Source of the DNA: Fluviicoccus keumensis
GTDB lineage: Bacteria > Pseudomonadota > Gammaproteobacteria > Pseudomonadales > Moraxellaceae
Direction: 5' to 3'
Assembly: GCF_004217445.1 (NCBI RefSeq)
Contig: NZ_SHKX01000012.1
Coordinates: 62,001-126,000 of the forward strand
Length of the DNA: 64,000 nucleotides
Shown: piece after piece, positions 42,279 to 48,913 of the stretch
Layout: each line of letters starts with the position of its first letter
Position numbering within the stretch: position 1 is the stretch's first letter
Notes under the pieces: model-generated
What the model was told of the DNA's origin: nothing
Databases searched by the model: none
The model's input: the letters and a program-made list of their open reading frames with translations, nothing else
Program-made: the position numbers and the translations under genes

Positions 42279-42432
42279 GCTGCTATTTGGGCTATAACGA
42301 TTGCCGTGCAAGGCTTTGAGCGGGGGATGACTAGAGGAAGCTATACGAGACTGGCAAAAAACGTCACATTTCTGCAATCACGGTCACACTTCATTAACAA
42401 TTACATGGGTTTGGGGTGGGAAAAGCGGAAAT

Positions 42433-42463
42433 AAAAAAACGCAGCAACAAGCTGCGTTTTTTT
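42433..42463. terminator. Terminator downstream of the middle pilin gene
   Basis: Seven A, CGCAGC, loop AACAA, GCTGCG and seven T: a 13-bp stem that can work on either strand; on the minus strand it ends the transcript of the pilin gene at 42501-43040. Confidence 0.88.
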
Positions 42464-42465
42464 GC

Positions 42466-42495
42466 AGATGCCCGAATCGTAGGATTCGGGCATCT
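42466..42495 (-). terminator. Second hairpin directly after the middle pilin stop
   Basis: A 13-bp perfect stem (42466-42478 with 42483-42495) around GTAG begins 5 bp after the pilin stop codon. Without its own T-run it probably protects the 3' end of the abundant pilin mRNA; the T-run terminator follows it. Confidence 0.65.
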
Positions 42496-42496
42496 A

Positions 42497-43104
42497 TCGC
42501 TTAGCGGCAGGCAGCCGGAGCGTACTTGGCTTGCAGGGTGCCGGCAGTAGCAGACATGCCGGAAGAAGCTGCAGTTGCTTGGGTGGCGGAAGCGCAGGCC
42601 CAGTCAATCGAACCGGTCTGGCCGGCAGTGATGGCGGCGTCCAGAGACACAGCGGAACCAGCAGCAGCAGTACGAACCCACGGGCGCAGGTTCAGAACGT
42701 TTTCAGCGGCGGCCACACCGACGGAAGTCGGGTTGTAGGTCACGGTCAGTTCGCCAGTGGTGGGGCTCATTTGAACCGAGTTGACATACTTGGAGTTCGC
42801 GCCGGTGTTGGCGGCTTGAGCATTCCAGGTGGTGGCGACACGGGTCAGGTCGGCGGCAGAAGCGGCGCCGTCGGTTTGCAGCATTTGCTTGGCGCTGTCA
42901 GCCAGGTTCAGACCTTCAGTGATACGGGTGCGAACGGTGTAGTCCTGGTAAGCAGGCACGGCGATAGCGGCCAGAATACCGATAATGGCGACAACGATCA
43001 TCAGTTCGATAAGGGTGAAGCCCTTTTGCATAGCTTTCATGGAGTCTCTCCTGGAGATTCGGATTAAGTCGTTATTGTTACGACCGATCTGTATCGGTAC
43101 TGCC
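42497..43104. repeat. Copy A of a 608-bp tandem pilin duplication
   Basis: Aligned without gaps to 43331-43938 at an offset of 834 bp. About a dozen mismatches in the coding part, most of them clustered near 42650-42705, and a few in the leader. Similarity stops 9 bp short of the sigma-54 element. Confidence 0.9.
42501..43040 (-). CDS. pilA: Type IV pilin, near-identical copy A
   Basis: 179 residues from the ATG at 43040, preceded by AGGAG. Leader MKAMQKG, then the conserved FTLIELMIVVAIIGILAAIAVPAYQDY helix, an alanine-rich globular part (NAQAANTGANSKYVNSVQMS) and an end typical of class IVa pilins (IDWACAS, AKYAPAACR). It differs from the copy at 43335-43874 by two residues only (N for R in ENVLNLRPW, and A for G in VRTAAAGS). 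Own sigma-54 promoter 73 nt upstream and own double hairpin downstream. Which of the copies is the main pilin cannot be told. Confidence 0.94.
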   Translation of the reverse strand: MKAMQKGFTLIELMIVVAIIGILAAIAVPAYQDYTVRTRITEGLNLADSAKQMLQTDGAASAADLTRVATTWNAQAANTGANSKYVNSVQMSPTTGELTVTYNPTSVGVAAAENVLNLRPWVRTAAAGSAVSLDAAITAGQTGSIDWACASATQATAASSGMSATAGTLQAKYAPAACR

Positions 43105-43112
43105 AGAACTAA

Positions 43113-43128
43113 AGCATGAACCATGCCA
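43113..43128 (-). promoter_or_regulatory. Sigma-54-type promoter of pilin copy A
   Basis: On the minus strand TGGCATG-4 bp-ATGCT: two mismatches to the consensus, correct spacing. The near edge is 73 nt before the ATG at 43040. Weaker match than its two neighbours. Confidence 0.6.
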
Positions 43129-43267
43129 ACAGCAAGTATTTTGTTTAGGTGTATGATTTTTAATGATATTTCTAAAATGTGAAATGGCTTCGTTATGTCG
43201 ATAAAGCGCGTCTAACTGACAAGAAGTGTCACAAAATGACAAGGAGGGGACGAGAAAGTGCAGAACG

Positions 43268-43298
43268 CACAAAACGCAGCATTAAGCTGCGTTTTGTG
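43268..43298. terminator. Second hairpin after pilin copy B
   Basis: CACAAAACGCAGC pairs with GCTGCGTTTTGTG around ATTAA, a 13-bp perfect stem; its core resembles the terminator at 42433 and may be a back-up terminator. Confidence 0.6.
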
Positions 43299-43301
43299 TA
43301 T

Positions 43302-43328
43302 GAAAAATCCGGATCAGAGATCCGGATT
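43302..43328 (-). terminator. Terminator of pilin copy B
   Basis: AATCCGGATC, loop, GATCCGGATT and five T on the minus strand, starting 7 bp after the stop codon. Confidence 0.8.
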
Positions 43329-43330
43329 CC

Positions 43331-43938
43331 TCGCTTAGCGGCAGGCAGCCGGAGCGTACTTGGCTTGCAGGGTGCCGGCAGTAGCAGACATGCCGGAAGA
43401 AGCTGCAGTTGCTTGGGTGGCGGAAGCGCAGGCCCAGTCAATCGAACCGGTCTGGCCGGCAGTGATGGCGGCGTCCAGAGACACGGCAGAACCGGCAGCG
43501 CCAGTACGAACCCACGGACGCAGGCGCAGAACGTTTTCAGCGGCGGCCACACCGACGGAAGTCGGGTTGTAGGTCACGGTCAGTTCACCAGTGGTGGGGC
43601 TCATTTGAACCGAGTTGACATACTTGGAGTTCGCGCCGGTGTTGGCGGCTTGAGCGTTCCAGGTGGTGGCGACACGGGTCAGGTCGGCGGCAGAAGCGGC
43701 ACCGTCGGTTTGCAGCATTTGCTTGGCGCTGTCAGCCAGGTTCAGACCTTCAGTGATACGGGTGCGAACGGTGTAGTCCTGGTAAGCAGGCACGGCGATA
43801 GCGGCCAGAATACCGATAATGGCGACAACGATCATCAGTTCGATAAGGGTGAAGCCCTTTTGCATAGCTTTCATGGAGTCTCTCCTGGAGATTCGGATTA
43901 AGTCGTTATTGTCACGACCGATTTCTATCGGTGCTGCC
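43331..43938. repeat. Copy B of the 608-bp tandem pilin duplication
   Basis: Partner of 42497-43104. The flanks outside these limits, including terminators and promoters, are unrelated in sequence although the layout is the same. Confidence 0.9.
43335..43874 (-). CDS. pilA: Type IV pilin, near-identical copy B
   Basis: 179 residues, same leader MKAMQKG, N-terminal helix and cysteine pair as copy A, with two substitutions only. It has the best-matching sigma-54 promoter of the three and is the first of the array in reading direction. A terminator 7 bp after the stop separates it from copy A, so each gene is expressed on its own. Together with the divergent copy at 41648 this makes three major-type pilins in 2.3 kb, with no pilin assembly genes in the window. 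Confidence 0.94.
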   Translation of the reverse strand: MKAMQKGFTLIELMIVVAIIGILAAIAVPAYQDYTVRTRITEGLNLADSAKQMLQTDGAASAADLTRVATTWNAQAANTGANSKYVNSVQMSPTTGELTVTYNPTSVGVAAAENVLRLRPWVRTGAAGSAVSLDAAITAGQTGSIDWACASATQATAASSGMSATAGTLQAKYAPAACR

Positions 43939-43946
43939 TGTATCTA

Positions 43947-43962
43947 TGCAGGCAGCGTGCCA
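43947..43962 (-). promoter_or_regulatory. Sigma-54 promoter of pilin copy B
   Basis: On the minus strand TGGCACG-4 bp-CTGCA: a perfect -24 box and one mismatch in the -12 box. The near edge is 73 nt before the ATG at 43874. Confidence 0.82.
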
Positions 43963-44098
43963 ACTTTTTATGAAATTACGAAAGTGTTGCGCTGTAAGGA
44001 TTTTAGGGATTGGTTGTATTCTAATTGTGTGAGTGGTCTCACATTTTAGTGACGCTTTTTGTCAATAAATGTCACGTTGAGGTGATGTTTGCGGTCAC

Positions 44099-44614
44099 TT
44101 AACCTGCCGAGAGGGTCAGGACTTCACGTAGGTAGGTGGCAAGGCGTATACGATGGCGCGTGGCTTGCTCGGGTTCGGTTTCCTGGCTATGGGCGGCTGC
44201 CCGAACCAGTTGCCGGAGCGTATGGCGCTCAGCGGCCTGATTGTTGCGGACAAAGTCTGCGATGGCCGGATCGCCATGCTGCAGCAGTCGGGTGATCAAA
44301 ATCTCGATTTGCTTGTCAAGATTGGGTTGCTGATGGCGGTTCAGGGCTTGCAGGATTGCGGCTTCATCTTCGTGCCGCATCAACTTGCCAATCAGTTGCT
44401 TGTGGCGGCGAATGGCTTCATGGCTCTTCATGCTGGGTAATTGTTTGAAGGCATCCATGAGGGTTTCGCTCAGCGGCAGCTTCTTCAACTGCGACTGCGG
44501 CAGGGCGGCCAGTTGTTCACCAATAGCCTGAAGGCGATCCATGGCGCGTTTCTGCTCCGATTTGCTGATGTAGTCCGGATCAAAATCGTCTTCAGGGGCG
44601 GGGGAGTGTCGCAT
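44099..44614 (-). CDS. darP: DUF615 ribosome-associated protein YjgA/DarP
   Basis: 171 residues from the ATG at 44614 (a TTG at 44623 would add three residues). Family features: YISKSEQKRAMDRLQAIGEQLAALPQSQLKKLPL, then HEAIRRHKQLIGKLMRHEDEAAIL and a C-terminal helical LRQLVRAA. The protein associates with the 50S subunit and promotes its late assembly. Its acidic N-terminus (PAPEDDFDPD) is usual. It follows npr in the same direction after 57 bp. Confidence 0.9.
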   Translation of the reverse strand: MRHSPAPEDDFDPDYISKSEQKRAMDRLQAIGEQLAALPQSQLKKLPLSETLMDAFKQLPSMKSHEAIRRHKQLIGKLMRHEDEAAILQALNRHQQPNLDKQIEILITRLLQHGDPAIADFVRNNQAAERHTLRQLVRAAAHSQETEPEQATRHRIRLATYLREVLTLSAG

Positions 44615-44671
44615 GGAGGTCAAGCTGCATAAGGTCGTGAATAGCCGTATATAGTAGCAAAAGTGACGGGT

Positions 44672-44944
44672 TTATTCAGCCTCATCAAAACGGCGGGCAA
44701 AAATGTCCTGTATGGCGGCCAGGGCCAAGGACTCATCTTCACCATCGATCTGCAACGTGAGGGTGATGCCTTTGCCGGCGCCAAGCAACATGACCTGCAT
44801 CATGTTTTTGGCGTCAACAAGCCGTCCTCCGGGTTTGGCTATCCGGATGGATGACTTGAAGGTCGAGGTCAGGGTCACCAGTTTGGCTGTGGCGCGAGCA
44901 TGCAAGCCAAGCTTGTTGATGACGGTAATTTCGGTTTCGATCAT
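44672..44944 (-). CDS. npr: HPr-family phosphocarrier NPr
   Basis: 90 residues. The phosphorylated histidine is in NKLGLHARATAKLV at residue 16, followed by VDAKNMMQVMLLGAGKGITLTL, with an isoleucine/methionine-rich interaction face as in HPr and NPr. It belongs to the nitrogen-related phosphotransferase chain (PtsP-NPr-IIANtr). The ATG overlaps the rapZ stop by 4 bp. No ptsN or ptsP is in the window. Confidence 0.93.
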   Translation of the reverse strand: MIETEITVINKLGLHARATAKLVTLTSTFKSSIRIAKPGGRLVDAKNMMQVMLLGAGKGITLTLQIDGEDESLALAAIQDIFARRFDEAE

Positions 44945-45798
44945 CGTTTGCGTATCAATTCCCGGTGCAATATCTGGATATTGGCAACTTTGCCCGCCAT
45001 ATGCTGCGCAAGTCGTTCAACAATATAGACTGAACGATGCTGGCCGCCAGTGCAACCGATAGCCACCGTCAGGTAATGGCGGTGGTCGGCGGTCAGCCTG
45101 GGCAACCATTTCAGCAGAAATTCACTGATGTCATGGAACAGCGCTTCTACTTCGACATGTCCCTGCAGGAAATAGCGAACGGCTTCATCCTGACCTGTCA
45201 TATCACGCAATGAAGTTTGCCAGTGCGGGTTGGGCAGGCACCGGACATCAAATACGAAGTCTGCGTCTAGGGGGACGCCATGCTTGTAGCCGAATGACTC
45301 AAAAAGTATGGTGACTTGCGAGGTATTGGACAGGCGGACGGCCAGCGTCTGTTGCAACTCATGCACATTGAGGTTGCTGGTATCCAGATAAACGCTGGCG
45401 CGGGAAGCGATCGGGTCCAGAATGCGCTTTTCCTGCTCGATGGCCTCGCTGAGTGAGACCGAGTCTGAACTTAGCGGATGCCGCCTGCGGGTAGAGCTGA
45501 AGCGCGCCAGCAAGACATCGTCGCGGGCGTCCAGGAAAAGGGTGTCGGTTTGAATCCCCAGACCTTGCAGTTCATTCAGCACACTGTTGTATTGAGCGAG
45601 ATCGTCGGGCAGGCTGCGCACATCGACACCAACACCGATGCGAGAAACGGTGGGGCTGGCCTGTAGGTGTTCGACCAGTGAGGGGAGCAGGCTGAGCGGC
45701 AGGTTATCAATACAGAAGTAGCCCAGATCCTCCAGAATATTGAGGGCTGAGCTTTTCCCCGAGCCGGAGCGGCCGCTGACGATCAACAGTTTTTTCAT
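44941..45798 (-). CDS. rapZ: RNase adapter protein / nucleotide-binding RapZ
   Basis: 285 residues (284 in E. coli). The P-loop SGRSGSGKSSALNILEDLGY is at residues 8-27, and a Walker B-like region and a GVDVRSLPD segment follow. The C-terminal domain holds VAIGCTGGQHRSVYIVERLA near residue 245, the part that binds the GlmZ small RNA in enterobacteria. RapZ controls glucosamine-6-phosphate synthase through RNase E; outside enterobacteria its target is less clear. A terminator stands between hpf and rapZ, so rapZ-npr probably has its own promoter. Confidence 0.95.
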   Translation of the reverse strand: MKKLLIVSGRSGSGKSSALNILEDLGYFCIDNLPLSLLPSLVEHLQASPTVSRIGVGVDVRSLPDDLAQYNSVLNELQGLGIQTDTLFLDARDDVLLARFSSTRRRHPLSSDSVSLSEAIEQEKRILDPIASRASVYLDTSNLNVHELQQTLAVRLSNTSQVTILFESFGYKHGVPLDADFVFDVRCLPNPHWQTSLRDMTGQDEAVRYFLQGHVEVEALFHDISEFLLKWLPRLTADHRHYLTVAIGCTGGQHRSVYIVERLAQHMAGKVANIQILHRELIRKR

Positions 45799-45866
45799 TA
45801 TCAGGCAGAAGGTTGGATTCGCATCCTATAGTACATTCTTTGATTGAATAATACAGACTACATCAT

Positions 45867-45890
45867 AAAAAAGCCCGACTTGCGCCGGGC
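45867..45890 (-). terminator. Terminator after hpf
   Basis: On the minus strand GCCCGGC, GCAA tetraloop, GTCGGGC (one G-U pair) and six T followed by ATG. It lies 9 bp after the hpf stop and separates rpoN-hpf from rapZ-npr. Confidence 0.8.
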
Positions 45891-45898
45891 CTGTCGAG

Positions 45899-46189
45899 TC
45901 AGTGATGACTCTTCAATTTTTCCTTGTGCCTGACGATCTGTCGGTCAAGCTTGTCAGAGAGCAGGTCGATCGCGGCGTACATATCGGGAGATTCGGCATT
46001 GGCGAAAAGCTCCGCGCCTGCGATACGGATTGTGGCTTCGGCCTTTTGCGCCAGTTTCTCGATGGAGAGAATCACCTGCATGCTGGTGATGTGGTCGAAG
46101 TGACGCTCTACACGTGCCAGTTTGCTTTGCACGTACTCTTTCAGGGCCGGGGTAACATCCACATGATGCCCGCTGATAGTCATTTGCAT
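45899..46189 (-). CDS. hpf: Ribosome hibernation promoting factor (short form)
   Basis: 96 residues (E. coli HPF 95). Begins MQMTISGHHVDVTPALKEYVQSKLARVERHFDHI and has the later MYAAIDLLSDKLDRQIVRHKEKLKSHH end of YfiA/HPF proteins. It binds the 30S decoding centre and helps form 100S dimers in stationary phase. It follows rpoN after about 200 bp, a conserved neighbourhood. Confidence 0.95.
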   Translation of the reverse strand: MQMTISGHHVDVTPALKEYVQSKLARVERHFDHITSMQVILSIEKLAQKAEATIRIAGAELFANAESPDMYAAIDLLSDKLDRQIVRHKEKLKSHH

Positions 46190-46392
46190 AAGGCCAATCC
46201 TCGTGTTGTTGTTGCGACAATCGAGGAGGACCTGCGAACAAAGTCGGGCGGCGAACCGTCGGCCTTGCGAAGCATGTCCTCCGCCAAAAGCCAGTATTAG
46301 TCACAAACCGTTGATTGCACTGTCACAATTGGGTAACGGCTTGCGAGGCTAAATGTCTGTTCCACAACTTCAATGTAGCGAGGTTTCCAACG

Positions 46393-47883
46393 TCAAAGCA
46401 AGCGTTTTCTGTCGCTGGATGAGGGAATGTTAAGTGACTCACGATACTTGGCGATGGTGCGTCGCGCGACCTCAATGCCCTGGTCCAGCAGCATGTCGGC
46501 GATCTTGTTGTCGGACAACGGTTTGCGGGGATCTTCCTGACTGACAAGCTTTTTGATCATGGCGCGGATGGCGGTGGATGAGCATTCGCCGCCGGAACTG
46601 GTGCCGACATGACTTGAAAAGAAATATTTCAGTTCGAAAATGCCTTGCGGGGTATGCATGAATTTCTGGGTGGTAACCCGGGATACGGTGGACTCATGCA
46701 GACCGACTTCATCAGCGACATCGCGCAGCACCATCGGCTTCATGGCTTCGGGGCCTTTATCGAGGAAGCCGCGCTGGTGCTCCACGATGCAGGTGGCGAC
46801 CTTGAGCAGGGTTTCATGGCGGCTTTGCAGGCTTTTCAGGAACCAGCGGGCTTCCTGCAAATGATTCTTCAGGTATTGGTTGTCGGCGCTATTGTCGGCG
46901 CGGCGGACCAGGCTGGCGTAACTGGTATTGATGCGGACGCGGGGAGCGGTTTCGGGATTCAGCTCGACGCGCCAGCGCTGGTTCTGCCGGGTGACAATGA
47001 TATCCGGGGTGATGTAGCTGGATTCGCTGGAACCGATCTGCCCGCCCGGATACGGATTCAGTGACTGGATCAGGCTGATGGCAGCCATCAACTGGTGTTC
47101 GGTCAACCGGGTTTTCTTCAGTAGTCCCGCCTGGTCATGGTTACCCAGCAATTGCAGGTGTTCGCGCACCACCAGCAGGGCGGCTTCGCGGGCCGGAGTC
47201 TTTTCCGGCAGCTGGTTCAGCTGGATCAGCAGGCACTCCCGCAAATCGCGGGCGCCGACGCCGGGCGGGTCGAATTGCTGGATGCGGTGCAGCACCGCCT
47301 CGACTTCATCCAGTTCGATTTCGGCTTCGGGCAGCAGTCGCGAGGCTGCTTCCAGAATATCTTCCAGGCTGACGGTGAAGTAACCGTTCTCATCCAGCGC
47401 GTCAATGATGCAGACGGCCAGCGCCTTGTCGGTCAGCGTGAACGGGGTCAGGTTGACCTGCCACAGCATATGGTCGTACAGGGTTTCCGGCACCGTGGAG
47501 CGGGCCTCGAAGCCTTCGTCGTTATCATCGGGCGCAGCGGTGTTGGCGCTGTTTCCCGTGTAGATGTCATCCCAGGCGCTGTCAACCGGCAGGTCGTCAG
47601 GGATGTCGCGCGGGGTGTCGATATCGAGGGTTTGCGGATCATCCTGACGGTTGTCGCCAAAGTCGTCGGGGCTGGCGCCCAGTTCCTGGGAGGTCTGGTC
47701 GGAAGCCGGGCTGCCCGGTTCGCCGGAGTCCTCGGCCAGTTCCAGCAGCGGGTTGGAATCCAGCGCATTCTGGATTTCCTGTTGCAATTCAATCGTGGAC
47801 AGCTGCAGCAGGCGGATGGCCTGTTGCAGTTGCGGCGTCATGGTCAGGTTCTGACCGAGATTGAGATGCAGGGCGGCTTTCAT
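46393..47883 (-). CDS. rpoN: RNA polymerase sigma-54 factor
   Basis: 496 residues (E. coli 477). Region I is the glutamine-rich LGQNLTMTPQLQQAIRLLQLSTIELQQEIQ, followed by an acidic region II (residues 50-130). The core-binding part holds QQFDPPGVGARDLRECL, and the RpoN box near the C-terminus is ARRTIAKYRESLNIPSS. Directs transcription from -24/-12 promoters with an AAA+ activator. Three such elements lie ahead of the pilin genes downstream in this window. lptB, the usual upstream neighbour, is absent. Confidence 0.97.
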   Translation of the reverse strand: MKAALHLNLGQNLTMTPQLQQAIRLLQLSTIELQQEIQNALDSNPLLELAEDSGEPGSPASDQTSQELGASPDDFGDNRQDDPQTLDIDTPRDIPDDLPVDSAWDDIYTGNSANTAAPDDNDEGFEARSTVPETLYDHMLWQVNLTPFTLTDKALAVCIIDALDENGYFTVSLEDILEAASRLLPEAEIELDEVEAVLHRIQQFDPPGVGARDLRECLLIQLNQLPEKTPAREAALLVVREHLQLLGNHDQAGLLKKTRLTEHQLMAAISLIQSLNPYPGGQIGSSESSYITPDIIVTRQNQRWRVELNPETAPRVRINTSYASLVRRADNSADNQYLKNHLQEARWFLKSLQSRHETLLKVATCIVEHQRGFLDKGPEAMKPMVLRDVADEVGLHESTVSRVTTQKFMHTPQGIFELKYFFSSHVGTSSGGECSSTAIRAMIKKLVSQEDPRKPLSDNKIADMLLDQGIEVARRTIAKYRESLNIPSSSDRKRLL

Positions 47884-47966
47884 ACCAATCTGTCATGTGG
47901 GGAACTGATGACAGTATATAGCGGCCCTTTTGATTGCGCTATGCAAGAAGCAGGCCCGATGGTGTA

Positions 47967-48833
47967 TCAGGTCTGTTTCAGCCGACGAAGCAGGCTGGAC
48001 GTGTCCCAGCGGCCGCCATTCATGGCCTGGATTTCACGGTAGAAGTCGCTGACCTGCGCGGTGACTGGCAGGTTAATGCCGAGTTCAGCGGCTTCCTCCA
48101 GGCAAATGTCCAGATCCTTGCGCATCCAGTCGACGGCAAAGCCGTGGTCGTATTCATCCGCCAGCATGGTGGCGTGACGGTTGACCAGTTGCCAGGACGA
48201 GGCAGCTCCTTGGCCGATCACCTGCATGGCTTTGGTCGCGTCGAGTCCGGCTTTTTCGGCGAAGTACAGGCCTTCCGCCAGCGCTTCAATCAGGCCGGCC
48301 ACGCAGATCTGGTTGACCATCTTGGTCAGCTGCCCGCTGCCGACATCGCCCATGCGCACAACCGTCTTGCCATAGCAGGCCAGCAACGGCTCCACCTGGC
48401 GGAAAACGACTTCTTCCGCGCCGCACATGATGCTGAGCTGGCCGCGCTGCGCGCCTTGCTGCCCACCGGAAACCGGGGCATCGACGAAAGCCATGTCACC
48501 GCCGGCGAGGATGTTGGCGAGGTCGCGCGACAGCGTGGCGGAAACGGTGGAGTGGTCAACAAGCACCGTGCCGGGTCTCATGCCCTGGATGGCCCCGGTT
48601 TCCCCCAGCACCACCTGGCTTAGGTCGTCATCATTACCGACACAGGTGAACACGAAATCGGCGTGAGCGGCGGCTTCGGCCGGTGTCGACGCCTTACGGC
48701 CGCCATATTGACGTAACCACAGATCCGCCTTGGCGGCAGTGCGGTTGTAGACGGTGACATCATGACCCTGCGTTGCCAGGTGTCCGGCCATGGGAAAGCC
48801 CATGTTGCCCAGACCGATAAAGGCGACTTTCAT
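47967..48833 (-). CDS. NAD-dependent beta-hydroxyacid dehydrogenase (3-hydroxyisobutyrate / tartronate semialdehyde reductase family)
   Basis: 288 residues from the ATG at 48833, with AGGA eight bases upstream; a TTG just before it is less likely. The Rossmann motif VAFIGLGNMGFPMAGHLA is at residues 3-20, the family's substrate-binding FVDAPVSGGQQGAQRGQL near 116, and the catalytic lysine in GSGQLTKMVNQ near 170. The exact substrate (3-hydroxyisobutyrate, tartronate semialdehyde, succinate semialdehyde) is not clear from sequence. It stands alone between rpoN and gltA. Confidence 0.88.
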   Translation of the reverse strand: MKVAFIGLGNMGFPMAGHLATQGHDVTVYNRTAAKADLWLRQYGGRKASTPAEAAAHADFVFTCVGNDDDLSQVVLGETGAIQGMRPGTVLVDHSTVSATLSRDLANILAGGDMAFVDAPVSGGQQGAQRGQLSIMCGAEEVVFRQVEPLLACYGKTVVRMGDVGSGQLTKMVNQICVAGLIEALAEGLYFAEKAGLDATKAMQVIGQGAASSWQLVNRHATMLADEYDHGFAVDWMRKDLDICLEEAAELGINLPVTAQVSDFYREIQAMNGGRWDTSSLLRRLKQT

Positions 48834-48859
48834 CAATGCGATCCTGAATCAGGCTTCAG

Positions 48860-48886
48860 AAAAACCAAGGGCCGCAAAAGCGGCCC
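48860..48886 (-). terminator. Terminator after gltA
   Basis: On the minus strand GGGCCGC, TTTT loop, GCGGCCC, then TTGGTTTTT. It begins 28 bp after the gltA stop. Confidence 0.75.
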
Positions 48887-48913
48887 GAGGTCTGTTTCAT
48901 GACGACAACCAGC

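Noticed and set aside
43179..43901. 240-codon plus-strand frame across pilin copy B
   Set aside because: It is antisense to the pilin gene, and a matching shadow exists over copy A, as expected for a duplicated gene.
42497..43938. CRISPR or phase-variation repeat array
   Set aside because: There are only two long repeats, and they are complete pilin genes; no short regularly spaced repeats occur anywhere in the window.
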